A stretch of DNA of 5,079 nucleotides. Source: an uncultured Clostridia bacterium (lineage in GTDB: Bacteria > Bacillota > Clostridia > Oscillospirales > Ruminococcaceae). The notes under the pieces were generated by a model. The model was not told the origin of the DNA. It saw only the letters and a program-made list of their open reading frames with translations, and did not search any database. Positions 1 through 5,079 of this stretch are shown here, piece after piece. A program made the translations under genes and the position numbers. Every line of letters begins with the position of its first letter. The first letter of the stretch is position 1. The stretch lies in the NCBI GenBank assembly GCA_937901465.1, contig CALGTU010000089.1, positions 1 through 5,079 of the forward strand, read 5' to 3'.

Positions 1-649
1 CGGCTTCAACCTTTATTCTCTGAAGATCCTGCTCTGCTTTAAGAGCGTTCTGCTGTGCTGTCTGCTTTGCTTCGATAGCAGCGTTGTATTCTGCTGTGAA
101 ATCAAATGTTGTTATGTTGAAAATCTGGATTTCAATTCCATAATCGCTTACTTTTTGTTTAAGAAGTTCCATCATCTGATCGCCTATTGCCTGACGGTTT
201 GTGATAAGTTCTTCTGCTGTGAATTTAGCAGTAACAGCCTTTACACATTCCTGAATAGCGGGGTTGATGATTATCGCTTCATAATCAAGACCGATATTTT
301 TATAAACACTTGCTGAATATGAGTTAAGAACCTTATAGTTTACAGCAACTGTCGATGTAACTGTCTGTAAATCCTTTGAAGCAGCAGAACAGTTTGATTC
401 TGCCTTCTGAACTCTGTTGTCAACAAGAACTATGTTCTGTGCAAAGGGGATTTTAAAATGAAGTCCTTCAGATAAAACCCTTTCAGAAACCTCTCCGAAA
501 GTAACTATAACTCCCGAATGTCCCGCTTTTACCGTTGTGAACGAGTTAGAAAGAAGAATAATTGCTATAAGCGCTATGATAACGCCGATTACTATGTTTT
601 TTACAGTCTTTGCCTTAGGGTTTACAACCTTTATATCCTGAACTGCCAT
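1..649 (-). CDS. SPFH/Band 7 (prohibitin-like) membrane protein, C-terminus beyond the window
   Basis: Partial gene: 216 codons from ATG at 649-647 down to the left edge with no stop. The protein has a short basic N-terminus, one hydrophobic anchor at about residues 18-34 (NIVIGVIIALIAIILL), then a Band 7 domain with the typical opening KAGHSGVIVTFGEV (41-54) and EGLHFKIPF (61-69). The family beta-strands around DLQTVTSTVAVNYKV (93-107) follow, then the helical segment starting near 185 (TAEYNAAIEAKQTAQQNALK) that leads into the usual coiled coil. Family members are about 270-320 residues, so roughly a quarter to a third is missing. They form oligomeric scaffolds on the membrane and often regulate membrane proteases or organise lipid domains. 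The anchor suggests one membrane pass; sidedness is not shown. The start is supported by AAGGTGG 8 nt upstream. It lies 26 nt downstream of the epimerase gene with no promoter or terminator seen between, so co-transcription is likely. The family is secure; the specific role is unknown. Confidence 0.9.
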   Translation of the reverse strand, partial: MAVQDIKVVNPKAKTVKNIVIGVIIALIAIILLSNSFTTVKAGHSGVIVTFGEVSERVLSEGLHFKIPFAQNIVLVDNRVQKAESNCSAASKDLQTVTSTVAVNYKVLNSYSASVYKNIGLDYEAIIINPAIQECVKAVTAKFTAEELITNRQAIGDQMMELLKQKVSDYGIEIQIFNITTFDFTAEYNAAIEAKQTAQQNALKAEQDLQRIKVEA

Positions 650-655
650 CTGTTA

Positions 656-664
656 AACCACCTT
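656..664 (-). promoter_or_regulatory. Ribosome binding site of the SPFH gene
   Basis: On the minus strand, AAAAGGTGG ends about 8 nt before ATG (649). It is a strong match to the anti-Shine-Dalgarno complement and fixes the start codon. It lies in the 26-nt gap after the epimerase stop codon. Confidence 0.7.
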
Positions 665-675
665 TTTAAAAAGAT

Positions 676-1689
676 TTAGCCTTTTGTGAAAATTCTCTGA
701 TAAGCTGTAACAAAATTCTTGGGCTCGATTTCTCTGTATCCTGTAACTTCATCGGGAAGTTCCATGTTAGGAGCGTCAATCATCCATGACATAGGTTCGG
801 GACAGAAAAATCCCTTGTTTCCTCTGTTGTTCCAGAAAATCCAGAAAGGATATTCTTCGCCTGTTTCATAACAGATTGATTTTCCACTTTCTGTATCTTC
901 GATTACAAGTCCGTGGAACTGCAATCCGTCAAGGTCGCCGTATTCTGCTGTATAGAATTCGTTGTCGATAAATTCTGTTGCGGGGTTAACATCACCTGAG
1001 AGATATCTCTTGTCATGGTCACCGAGAGGAAGTATTCTTCCTGTGGGAATGCATCTTCTTGTGATTTCAATGCGTTTTCCTATAGGAGCATAGATTCTTA
1101 TATTGTCGGGTGAACCGCCATCAACAAAGGGAACTTTGATTGATGTATGAGAGCCTACTCCGAAAGGAAGCATCTTATCTGACATGTTGAATATTGTGTA
1201 GAACTGTTCAAGCCCCTTAACGCCTAATGTGTAAACGATTTCAAGTCTGAAAGGAAGGGGGAAATACTGGAACATTTCATCGTTGTCATCATAGATATAT
1301 TCAAACTTGGCAGCGGCGATATCACCTTCTGTTGAAAGTCTTACAAGATTATATTCTCTCTTGTGTAAAAATCCGTGAAGACAGTTGAAGAAGGGGAATC
1401 CTTCGTTACAGGGAAGTTCGTATTCGCCGTCTGAAGTTTTGAGCTTTCCGTGGCTGAGTCTGTTAGGGAAATAGAGTGTGGGGAAACCGTAAACTTCGGG
1501 TGAGTTCTTGTAAGTTTCCATAGGTTCATTTTCATCGAAACGGAAGATTTCCATTCCTCTTGCGTTATCTCTCAGTCTTAAAACGTTTGCGCCCATAGCG
1601 GGACAGATGAGTGCGTAGAAATTTCCTGCCGAGAGTTCAACGCATCTTTCACCTTTGTAATCGATTTCTTTTGCGAAAAAATCTGCCAT
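676..1689 (-). CDS. Aldose 1-epimerase (galactose mutarotase-like) family protein
   Basis: 337 residues, the usual length for the family. Aldose 1-epimerases interconvert alpha and beta anomers of aldoses in the cytoplasm. Visible motifs are NRLSHGKL (76-83), matching the conserved NRI/NR-G segment; NCLHGF (102-107), with H105 as the likely general acid; GVGSHTSIKVPF (177-188), with H181 at the place of the second conserved histidine; and FCPEPMSWMIDAPN (295-308), with E298 as the likely catalytic base. These correspond to the His/His/Glu set of GalM. There is no signal peptide, so it is probably cytosolic. The start is supported by GGAGGAA 6 nt upstream and by a promoter 46-74 bp upstream. 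The segment after H181 differs from the H-x-Y-F-N-L form of classical GalM (here HTSIKVPF), so it belongs to a divergent branch and its sugar may not be galactose; related proteins include glucose-6-phosphate 1-epimerase. It is followed closely by the SPFH gene. Family is confident; substrate unknown. Confidence 0.88.
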   Translation of the reverse strand: MADFFAKEIDYKGERCVELSAGNFYALICPAMGANVLRLRDNARGMEIFRFDENEPMETYKNSPEVYGFPTLYFPNRLSHGKLKTSDGEYELPCNEGFPFFNCLHGFLHKREYNLVRLSTEGDIAAAKFEYIYDDNDEMFQYFPLPFRLEIVYTLGVKGLEQFYTIFNMSDKMLPFGVGSHTSIKVPFVDGGSPDNIRIYAPIGKRIEITRRCIPTGRILPLGDHDKRYLSGDVNPATEFIDNEFYTAEYGDLDGLQFHGLVIEDTESGKSICYETGEEYPFWIFWNNRGNKGFFCPEPMSWMIDAPNMELPDEVTGYREIEPKNFVTAYQRIFTKG

Positions 1690-1693
1690 ATAT

Positions 1694-1702
1694 ATTCCTC
1701 CG
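1694..1702 (-). promoter_or_regulatory. Ribosome binding site of the epimerase gene
   Basis: On the minus strand CGGAGGAAT precedes the ATG at 1689 by about 5-6 nt. It is a near-consensus Shine-Dalgarno site and supports the chosen start. Confidence 0.75.
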
Positions 1703-1734
1703 AGAAAAAGTGTGTTAATACCAATACAAATTCA

Positions 1735-1763
1735 AGTATACCCGATTTTATTGTCAAAATCAA
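1735..1763 (-). promoter_or_regulatory. Sigma-A-type promoter of the epimerase (and SPFH) gene
   Basis: On the minus strand there is a -35 element TTGATT (1763-1758), exactly 17 bp of spacer, and a -10 element TATACT (1740-1735; 5 of 6 consensus positions). The predicted transcription start is near 1728, leaving a leader of about 39 nt that contains the ribosome binding site. A TTGACA also occurs at 1757-1752, but it sits only 11 bp from this -10 box and has no good -10 at proper distance. The promoter suggests the epimerase-SPFH pair is transcribed independently of the upstream methyltransferase. Confidence 0.6.
1744..1761. repeat. Inverted repeat in the promoter spacer (operator candidate)
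   Basis: GATTTT (1744-1749) and AAAATC (1756-1761) form perfect 6-bp arms around a 6-bp centre. The repeat fills the spacer and overlaps the -35 box of the epimerase promoter, a typical place for a repressor operator. The arms are AT-rich, so a chance occurrence is possible. The arms are too weak for a terminator and no T-run follows in either direction. Confidence 0.35.
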
Positions 1764-1780
1764 TACTATTCAAAAAAAGT

Positions 1781-2452
1781 TTACCATATAAAAGGGAAAA
1801 TTCTGTATTTTACCTTTTCTTTGTATTCTTTATAGCCCGAAAGCCCTTCTGTAAGTACCTTTTCTTCGTTTTTTATTCTCAAAGCAATTGTTATGGGATA
1901 AATAAGGAAGATGAAAAAGGAAAAGAGCGAGCCTAAAATCAAAGGAACTGATAAAAACATAAGTATTGTAGCGAGATACATAGGGTGTCTTACAATGCCG
2001 TAAAGACCTGTATCTATTACTTTCTGGTTTTCCTGAACTTCAACAGTTCTCGAAAGATAGGCGTTTTCACGCATAACTTCTGCATAAAGGACATAAGAGA
2101 GAAGAAAAATAACAGACGCAACGATAGTTATCCATTTCGGAAGAACAAGCCATGAAAAACGATAGTCAAGCCCCGCTACAACAAATCCTGCTATAAACAT
2201 AAAAAGGCTTAAAACAACGACAAATTTCTGTTCGTTTTCTTTTTCTTTTGAGTTAAGACGCTTTTTTAAAAGTTCGGGATTTTTTATCATAAGAACAATA
2301 CCTATAATGCTCGCGGGGACAAAAAGGAGTATGACAAAAAGCCATCCACCGAAGAATTTTATATCTCCTGCAGGTAAAAAAATCAGAAGAAGTATCATAA
2401 TAAATCCCATAAGGAGCTTTAAAAGCGCCGATAATGCGAGTCTGAGTTTCAT
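1781..2452 (-). CDS. Membrane methyltransferase of the isoprenylcysteine/phospholipid methyltransferase (ICMT/PEMT-like) family
   Basis: 223 residues from ATG at 2452. The N-terminus is hydrophobic, with likely membrane segments at about 10-27, 34-56, 77-94, 106-126 and 161-190 (the last may be a hairpin). The family signature is GLYGIVRHPMYL (149-160), followed by the second signature RIKNEEKVL (192-200) and GYKEYKEKVKYRIFPFI (206-222). In ICMT and PEMT-type enzymes the RHPxY segment and the EE pair (196-197 here) help form the S-adenosylmethionine site at the membrane surface. Bacterial members methylate varied lipophilic or small substrates, so the substrate cannot be told here. The start was chosen because AGGCGGTGG lies 5 nt upstream and an excellent promoter lies just before it. 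A longer reading from TTG at 2506 would put the promoter inside the gene and has no ribosome site. The gap to the next gene (91 bp) contains that gene's own promoter and no clear terminator. Confidence 0.85.
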   Translation of the reverse strand: MKLRLALSALLKLLMGFIMILLLIFLPAGDIKFFGGWLFVILLFVPASIIGIVLMIKNPELLKKRLNSKEKENEQKFVVVLSLFMFIAGFVVAGLDYRFSWLVLPKWITIVASVIFLLSYVLYAEVMRENAYLSRTVEVQENQKVIDTGLYGIVRHPMYLATILMFLSVPLILGSLFSFFIFLIYPITIALRIKNEEKVLTEGLSGYKEYKEKVKYRIFPFIW

Positions 2453-2456
2453 AATA

Positions 2457-2466
2457 TCCACCGCCT
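2457..2466 (-). promoter_or_regulatory. Ribosome binding site deciding the methyltransferase start
   Basis: On the minus strand AGGCGGTGGA sits 4-5 nt before ATG 2452, close to the full AGGAGGTGA complement of the 16S rRNA tail. This site, not the upstream TTG at 2506, marks the real start. Confidence 0.7.
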
Positions 2467-2474
2467 TTGAACCG

Positions 2475-2503
2475 ATTATAGCACCCTGAAAGAATAAATT
2501 CAA
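2475..2503 (-). promoter_or_regulatory. Extended -10 sigma-A promoter of the methyltransferase gene
   Basis: On the minus strand there is a -35 element TTGAAT (2503-2498), a 17-bp spacer, and a perfect -10 TATAAT (2480-2475) preceded by TGC, the extended -10 motif. Predicted transcription starts near 2468, giving a very short leader of about 16 nt that just holds the ribosome binding site. This is the strongest promoter visible in the window. Confidence 0.75.
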
Positions 2504-2568
2504 CAATAAAATATTATATAAATATGTATTATTTTCTAAAGAAATTTTCTTTTCTGCCGATATATAGA

Positions 2569-2598
2569 TTGAGTATTGTTATGTCAAAAGACTAAAAA
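2569..2598 (+). promoter_or_regulatory. Weak candidate promoter for the glycan operon
   Basis: TTGAGT (2569-2574) and TAAAAA (2593-2598) are separated by 18 bp, each matching four of six consensus positions. An alternative pair is TTGTTA (2576-2581) with TAAACT (2599-2604), 17 bp apart, but its predicted start would fall almost on the ribosome binding site. Neither is convincing. A promoter must lie somewhere in this divergent region if transcription starts here, so this is offered only as the best visible candidate. The 170-bp region is otherwise AT-rich, with a small A/T-only dyad (AGAAA-T-TTTCT, 2540-2550). Confidence 0.25.
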
Positions 2599-2611
2599 TA
2601 AACTTTAAATC

Positions 2612-2618
2612 GGGGTGA
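2612..2618 (+). promoter_or_regulatory. Ribosome binding site for the GTG start of the fusion gene
   Basis: GGGGTGA lies 4 nt before the GTG at 2623. An ATG at 2621-2623 overlaps this GTG but is out of frame and is followed at once by TGA, so the GTG must be the initiator. Confidence 0.6.
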
Positions 2619-2622
2619 CGAT

Positions 2623-3963
2623 GTGAAAAAAGTTATTACATACGGAACATTTGACTTATTCCACGAAGGGCATTATAAGCTTCTTCAGAGGGCAAAAGAG
2701 CTCGGCGATTATCTTATTGTCGGAGTTACATCGGAAGAATTTGACCGTTCGAGAGGAAAACTCAATGTTGTTGACTCTCTCGTTAAGAGAATTGAAAATG
2801 TCAAGAAATCAGGATTTGCCGATGAAATCATTGTTGAAGAAGTTCAGGGTCAGAAATTCCGTGATATAAAGAAATACAATGTCGATATATTTACAGTAGG
2901 CTCTGACTGGACAGGCAAATTTGATTATTTAAGTGAATTCTGCGAAGTTGTTTATCTCGAAAGAACAAAGGATATATCAAGCACAAAGCTCAGAAACAGC
3001 TCACACCCCGTTCTGCGTATGGGTATTATAGGAACAGGCAGAATTGCTTCAAGATTTATCCCCGAATCACATCTTGTAAGTGGTATTTCGGTTACAAGTG
3101 TCTATAACCCTAAAAAAACAAGTGCAGATGCTTTTGCTGAAAAATGGGACCTTAACTCATACAGCGAAGAAAATGGTTTTGACGAATTTCTTTCCTGCGT
3201 TGACTGCGTTTATATAGCAACACCCCATCAGTTCCATTATGATTATGCGATGATGGCGATGAAAGCAGGGAAACATGTCCTCTGCGAAAAGCCGATTACC
3301 CTTACTAAAAAAGAAACAGAAGAACTCTATGATTTTGCCGAAGAACATAATCTCGTTATTATGGAAGGCATAAAAACAGCATTCTGTCCAGGATTCAATA
3401 AACTTATAAGCATTGCTTGCAGTGGAAAGATAGGAACAGTAAGAAACATAGAGGCTTGTTTTACAAAACTTGAAAATCCCAATAGTCGTGAACTTACCGA
3501 CAGAGAATATGGCGGAAGTTTTACAGAACTTGCAAGCTATACTCTTCTTCCTGTAATAAAGCTATTCGGAACAGATTATGAAGAAGTTCGTTTTGATTCG
3601 ATAAAAAATGAAAAGGGAATAGACATTTTCACAAAGGCTTATTTCAGATATAAAAGCGGAATGGCGACAGCAACCTGCGGACTCGGTGTAAAATCCGAAG
3701 GTCAGCTTATTATTTCGGGAACAAACGGATATATCCTCGCTGAATCGCCCTGGTGGAAAACGTCATATTTTGAAGTAAGATATGAAGACCCCAATAATAT
3801 CGAAAAATATTCCGAGGTATTCCTTAAATTCGGTTTAAGATACGAACTCAGCGACTTTGTTTCTGCGATAAACGGAAACAATAAAGATGATTTCAAACTC
3901 ACAAAGAAAGAGTCCGTTGCGATAGCGGGAATAATTGAAGAATTTATGAAACAGAAGAACTAA
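2623..3963 (+). CDS. Fusion: TagD-like CTP:polyol-phosphate cytidylyltransferase + Gfo/Idh/MocA oxidoreductase
   Basis: 446 residues, GTG start. Domain 1 (about 1-128) is a HxGH nucleotidyltransferase: GTFDLFHEGH (8-17; H14, H17), VGSDWTGKFDYL (92-103) and RTKDISSTKLR (114-124), matching the RTEGISTT motif of glycerol-3-phosphate cytidylyltransferase TagD (about 129 residues). It should join CTP and a polyol phosphate to give a CDP-polyol. Domain 2 (about 131-446) is a Gfo/Idh/MocA dehydrogenase: Rossmann motif GIIGTGRIA (134-142), CEKPIT (221-226) with the conserved lysine K223, and GGSFTELASY (297-306), where the usual aspartate is replaced by E302. This half should oxidise or reduce a sugar or polyol with NAD(P)H. 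The fusion junction falls exactly where TagD ends, so both halves look complete; there is no frameshift. Neighbours LicD and a glycosyltransferase follow at 20-bp spacing, placing it in surface-glycan synthesis. It is probably cytosolic. Polyol identity (glycerol, ribitol or other) is not shown by sequence; glycerol is the default by TagD similarity. Confidence 0.9.
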   Translation: MKKVITYGTFDLFHEGHYKLLQRAKELGDYLIVGVTSEEFDRSRGKLNVVDSLVKRIENVKKSGFADEIIVEEVQGQKFRDIKKYNVDIFTVGSDWTGKFDYLSEFCEVVYLERTKDISSTKLRNSSHPVLRMGIIGTGRIASRFIPESHLVSGISVTSVYNPKKTSADAFAEKWDLNSYSEENGFDEFLSCVDCVYIATPHQFHYDYAMMAMKAGKHVLCEKPITLTKKETEELYDFAEEHNLVIMEGIKTAFCPGFNKLISIACSGKIGTVRNIEACFTKLENPNSRELTDREYGGSFTELASYTLLPVIKLFGTDYEEVRFDSIKNEKGIDIFTKAYFRYKSGMATATCGLGVKSEGQLIISGTNGYILAESPWWKTSYFEVRYEDPNNIEKYSEVFLKFGLRYELSDFVSAINGNNKDDFKLTKKESVAIAGIIEEFMKQKN

Positions 3964-3983
3964 AATGAAAGGTATTTTTTATA

Positions 3984-4793
3984 ATGATATATCTTGATGA
4001 AAACATGTTGAAAAAACTTCGTTTGATACAAGTTGAACTTCTCTGCGAAGTCCGCCGAATATGTGAAAAAAACGGAATAAAATACAACATAATAGCGGGA
4101 ACACTTTTAGGTTCTGTTCGACATGGAGGATATATCCCCTGGGATGATGATGCAGATGTTGCATTTCTTCGCCCCGAATATGAAAAATTCCGAAAAGCCT
4201 GCGAAAAGGATCTTGACACAGAAAGATTTGTTTTTCAGGACCACAGAAACACCGAAGGCTATCGCTGGGGCTATGGAAAACTCAGAATGAAAGATACACT
4301 TTTTCTCCGTGAACATCAGGAACATATGCCTTATTTTCAGGGTGTTTTCATAGATATTTTTCCTCTCGATAATGTTCCCGATAATTATTATATAAGATGT
4401 CTGCATAATTTCACCTGCTTCTGCATAAGAAAAACACTCTGGTCAGAGGTTGGAAAATATGCTGATAAATCAGCTTTCAAAAGAATGATATATTCTTTTT
4501 TAAGCAGAATCCCCTCAGACAATGTTTTCGATATTTATGAAAAACTCGTTTCTTTAAGCAATATAAAAAAGACAAGAATGGTAAGAATTCTTACATTCCC
4601 CGCACCTAACGACCAGTACGGATACTTAAGAAAATGGTATGAGAAAAGTGCGGATTATGTTTTCGAGGGCGAAACTTTCAAGGGTATAAAAGATTATGAT
4701 AATTATCTCAGCTTTAAATTCGGTGATTACATGGAACTTCCTCCCGAAGAAAAGAGAAAGGTGCATCCTGTAACAGAAATAAAGCTGATTTGA
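3984..4793 (+). CDS. LicD family phosphotransferase
   Basis: 269 residues, typical for LicD. The core signature is at 39-61: GTLLGSVRHGGYIPWDDD (39-56), with the acidic cluster D54-D55-D56 and D58 expected to bind metal. It is followed by GVFIDIFPLD (120-129) and a C-terminal block FGDYMELPP (246-254) with HP at 261-262. LicD proteins have a nucleotidyltransferase-like fold and move a phospho-alcohol from a CDP donor to a glycan; the founding case is phosphocholine on lipopolysaccharide or teichoic acid, and the relatives fukutin/FKRP transfer ribitol phosphate from CDP-ribitol. No choline kinase or choline cytidylyltransferase is visible here, whereas the gene directly upstream makes a CDP-polyol, so a polyol-phosphate is the more likely cargo (inference). 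The start at 3984 has only AAAGG 11 nt upstream; ATG at 4005 (M8) is an alternative, but translation coupled to the upstream gene (20-bp gap) is plausible. No membrane segment is evident. Confidence 0.9.
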   Translation: MIYLDENMLKKLRLIQVELLCEVRRICEKNGIKYNIIAGTLLGSVRHGGYIPWDDDADVAFLRPEYEKFRKACEKDLDTERFVFQDHRNTEGYRWGYGKLRMKDTLFLREHQEHMPYFQGVFIDIFPLDNVPDNYYIRCLHNFTCFCIRKTLWSEVGKYADKSAFKRMIYSFLSRIPSDNVFDIYEKLVSLSNIKKTRMVRILTFPAPNDQYGYLRKWYEKSADYVFEGETFKGIKDYDNYLSFKFGDYMELPPEEKRKVHPVTEIKLI

Positions 4794-4800
4794 AAAATCA

Positions 4801-4807
4801 AGGAGAA
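4801..4807 (+). promoter_or_regulatory. Ribosome binding site of the glycosyltransferase gene
   Basis: AGGAGAA lies 5 nt before ATG 4813, within the 19-nt gap after the LicD stop codon. It is good evidence that translation starts there and that the genes form one operon. Confidence 0.7.
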
Positions 4808-4812
4808 GCAAT

Positions 4813-5079
4813 ATGGAAAAGGTAAAGGTTTTTCAGTTTCCGATACGCAACAGTAATGGTGGGATTACTCATTATGCCGTAAACAACTGGCGGTATATGG
4901 ACAAAAATAAATTTGAATGTGATTTTGGAACAGTAAGTAAACATATTGATTTTGAAGATGAGATTTTTTCTCTTGGCGCAGGACTGAAATATGTTTCTTG
5001 TTATGCAGAAGAAAACGAACAGCGCTTTATTGAAGATATACGCAGAATTCTCATTGATGGCAGATATGATGCCGTTCAT
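4813..5079 (+). CDS. Glycosyltransferase, probably GT4 family, N-terminal part only
   Basis: 89 codons, open at the right edge. The N-terminus begins with a beta-strand and a glycine-rich turn (KVFQFPIRNSNGGITHYAVN, residues 5-24), as in the first Rossmann domain of GT-B fold glycosyltransferases, where such a loop sits near the acceptor or donor phosphate. It ends at RYDAVH (84-89), matching the Y-D-x-V-H strand that commonly precedes the H-x-H segment in GT4 enzymes. The donor-binding C-terminal domain with its E-x7-E motif is outside the window, so the assignment rests on N-terminal pattern and on context after LicD. It presumably adds a sugar to the glycan that LicD decorates, on the cytoplasmic face. 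An overlapping antisense reading frame is explained as a shadow. Sugar and linkage are unknown. Confidence 0.72.
   Translation, partial: MEKVKVFQFPIRNSNGGITHYAVNNWRYMDKNKFECDFGTVSKHIDFEDEIFSLGAGLKYVSCYAEENEQRFIEDIRRILIDGRYDAVH

Noticed and set aside
1764..1780. T-run after the methyltransferase stop (minus strand) as a terminator
   Set aside because: Seven T residues are present, but no GC-containing stem precedes them; at most a weak A/T hairpin.
1712..1936. Plus-strand frame of 74 codons
   Set aside because: It spans the epimerase promoter and the 3' end of the methyltransferase on the opposite strand; the low-complexity, Phe/Lys-rich protein has no ribosome site and is a shadow.
2453..2506. 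18-codon N-terminal extension of the methyltransferase from a TTG at 2506
   Set aside because: There is no ribosome site before the TTG, and the strong promoter (2475-2503) lies inside this stretch, so its transcript would start after the TTG. ATG 2452 has a strong ribosome site.
2513..2518. A second TATAAT on the minus strand upstream of the methyltransferase
   Set aside because: No acceptable -35 box at 16-18 bp; probably chance in AT-rich DNA, and a far better promoter is nearby.
3944..4406. Several minus-strand frames of 61-99 codons opposite LicD
   Set aside because: They overlap a clear LicD coding region and have no family features.
3984..4793. Phosphocholine decoration as the default role for LicD
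   Set aside because: No choline kinase, transporter or choline cytidylyltransferase is in the window; the upstream cytidylyltransferase is TagD-like. Choline cannot be excluded because the operon continues beyond the window.
4798..5079. Antisense reading frame of about 93 codons at the right edge
   Set aside because: It lies opposite the glycosyltransferase gene, which has a good ribosome site, operon context and recognisable family pattern; the antisense protein resembles nothing I know.
1..5079. tRNA, rRNA, CRISPR array, insertion sequence or attachment site
   Set aside because: No regularly spaced repeats, transposase or integrase motifs, terminal inverted repeats or cloverleaf patterns were seen on reading both strands.

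Overview
The window looks like a chromosomal piece from a low-GC, Gram-positive anaerobe, most plausibly a gut Clostridia (Oscillospiraceae/Lachnospiraceae-like) genome. This inference rests on AT-rich DNA, strong GGAGG-type ribosome binding sites, sigma-A-like promoters, and protein families typical of those genomes (TagD-like cytidylyltransferase, LicD, SPFH). I cannot name the species from sequence alone.

The layout is two divergently transcribed blocks separated by about 170 bp (2453-2622). The left block runs on the minus strand. It holds a small membrane methyltransferase of the isoprenylcysteine/phospholipid methyltransferase fold (1781-2452), then an aldose 1-epimerase (mutarotase) family protein (676-1689), then the first 216 codons of an SPFH/Band 7 (prohibitin-like) membrane protein that runs off the left edge (1-649). 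The methyltransferase has its own very good promoter (TTGAAT, 17 bp, TGC-TATAAT), which also fixes its start codon. The epimerase has a second promoter just upstream (TTGATT, 17 bp, TATACT) whose spacer carries an inverted repeat. The epimerase and SPFH genes are 26 bp apart and probably share a transcript.

The right block runs on the plus strand and looks like the beginning of a cell-surface glycan operon. It holds a two-domain fusion of a TagD-like CTP:polyol-phosphate cytidylyltransferase with a Gfo/Idh/MocA NAD(P)-dependent oxidoreductase (2623-3963), then a LicD-family phosphotransferase (3984-4793), then the N-terminal 89 codons of a GT4-like glycosyltransferase running off the right edge (4813-5079). 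Gaps of about 20 bp between these genes indicate one operon.

The most interesting idea is a compact pathway. The oxidoreductase half could make (or modify) a small polyol phosphate, the cytidylyltransferase half would activate it as a CDP-polyol, and LicD would transfer the polyol-phosphate onto a glycan built by the following glycosyltransferase(s). This parallels Bcs1/TarIJ-type CDP-ribitol systems but uses unrelated folds. The domain assignments are well supported by motifs; the substrate and the pathway are inference.
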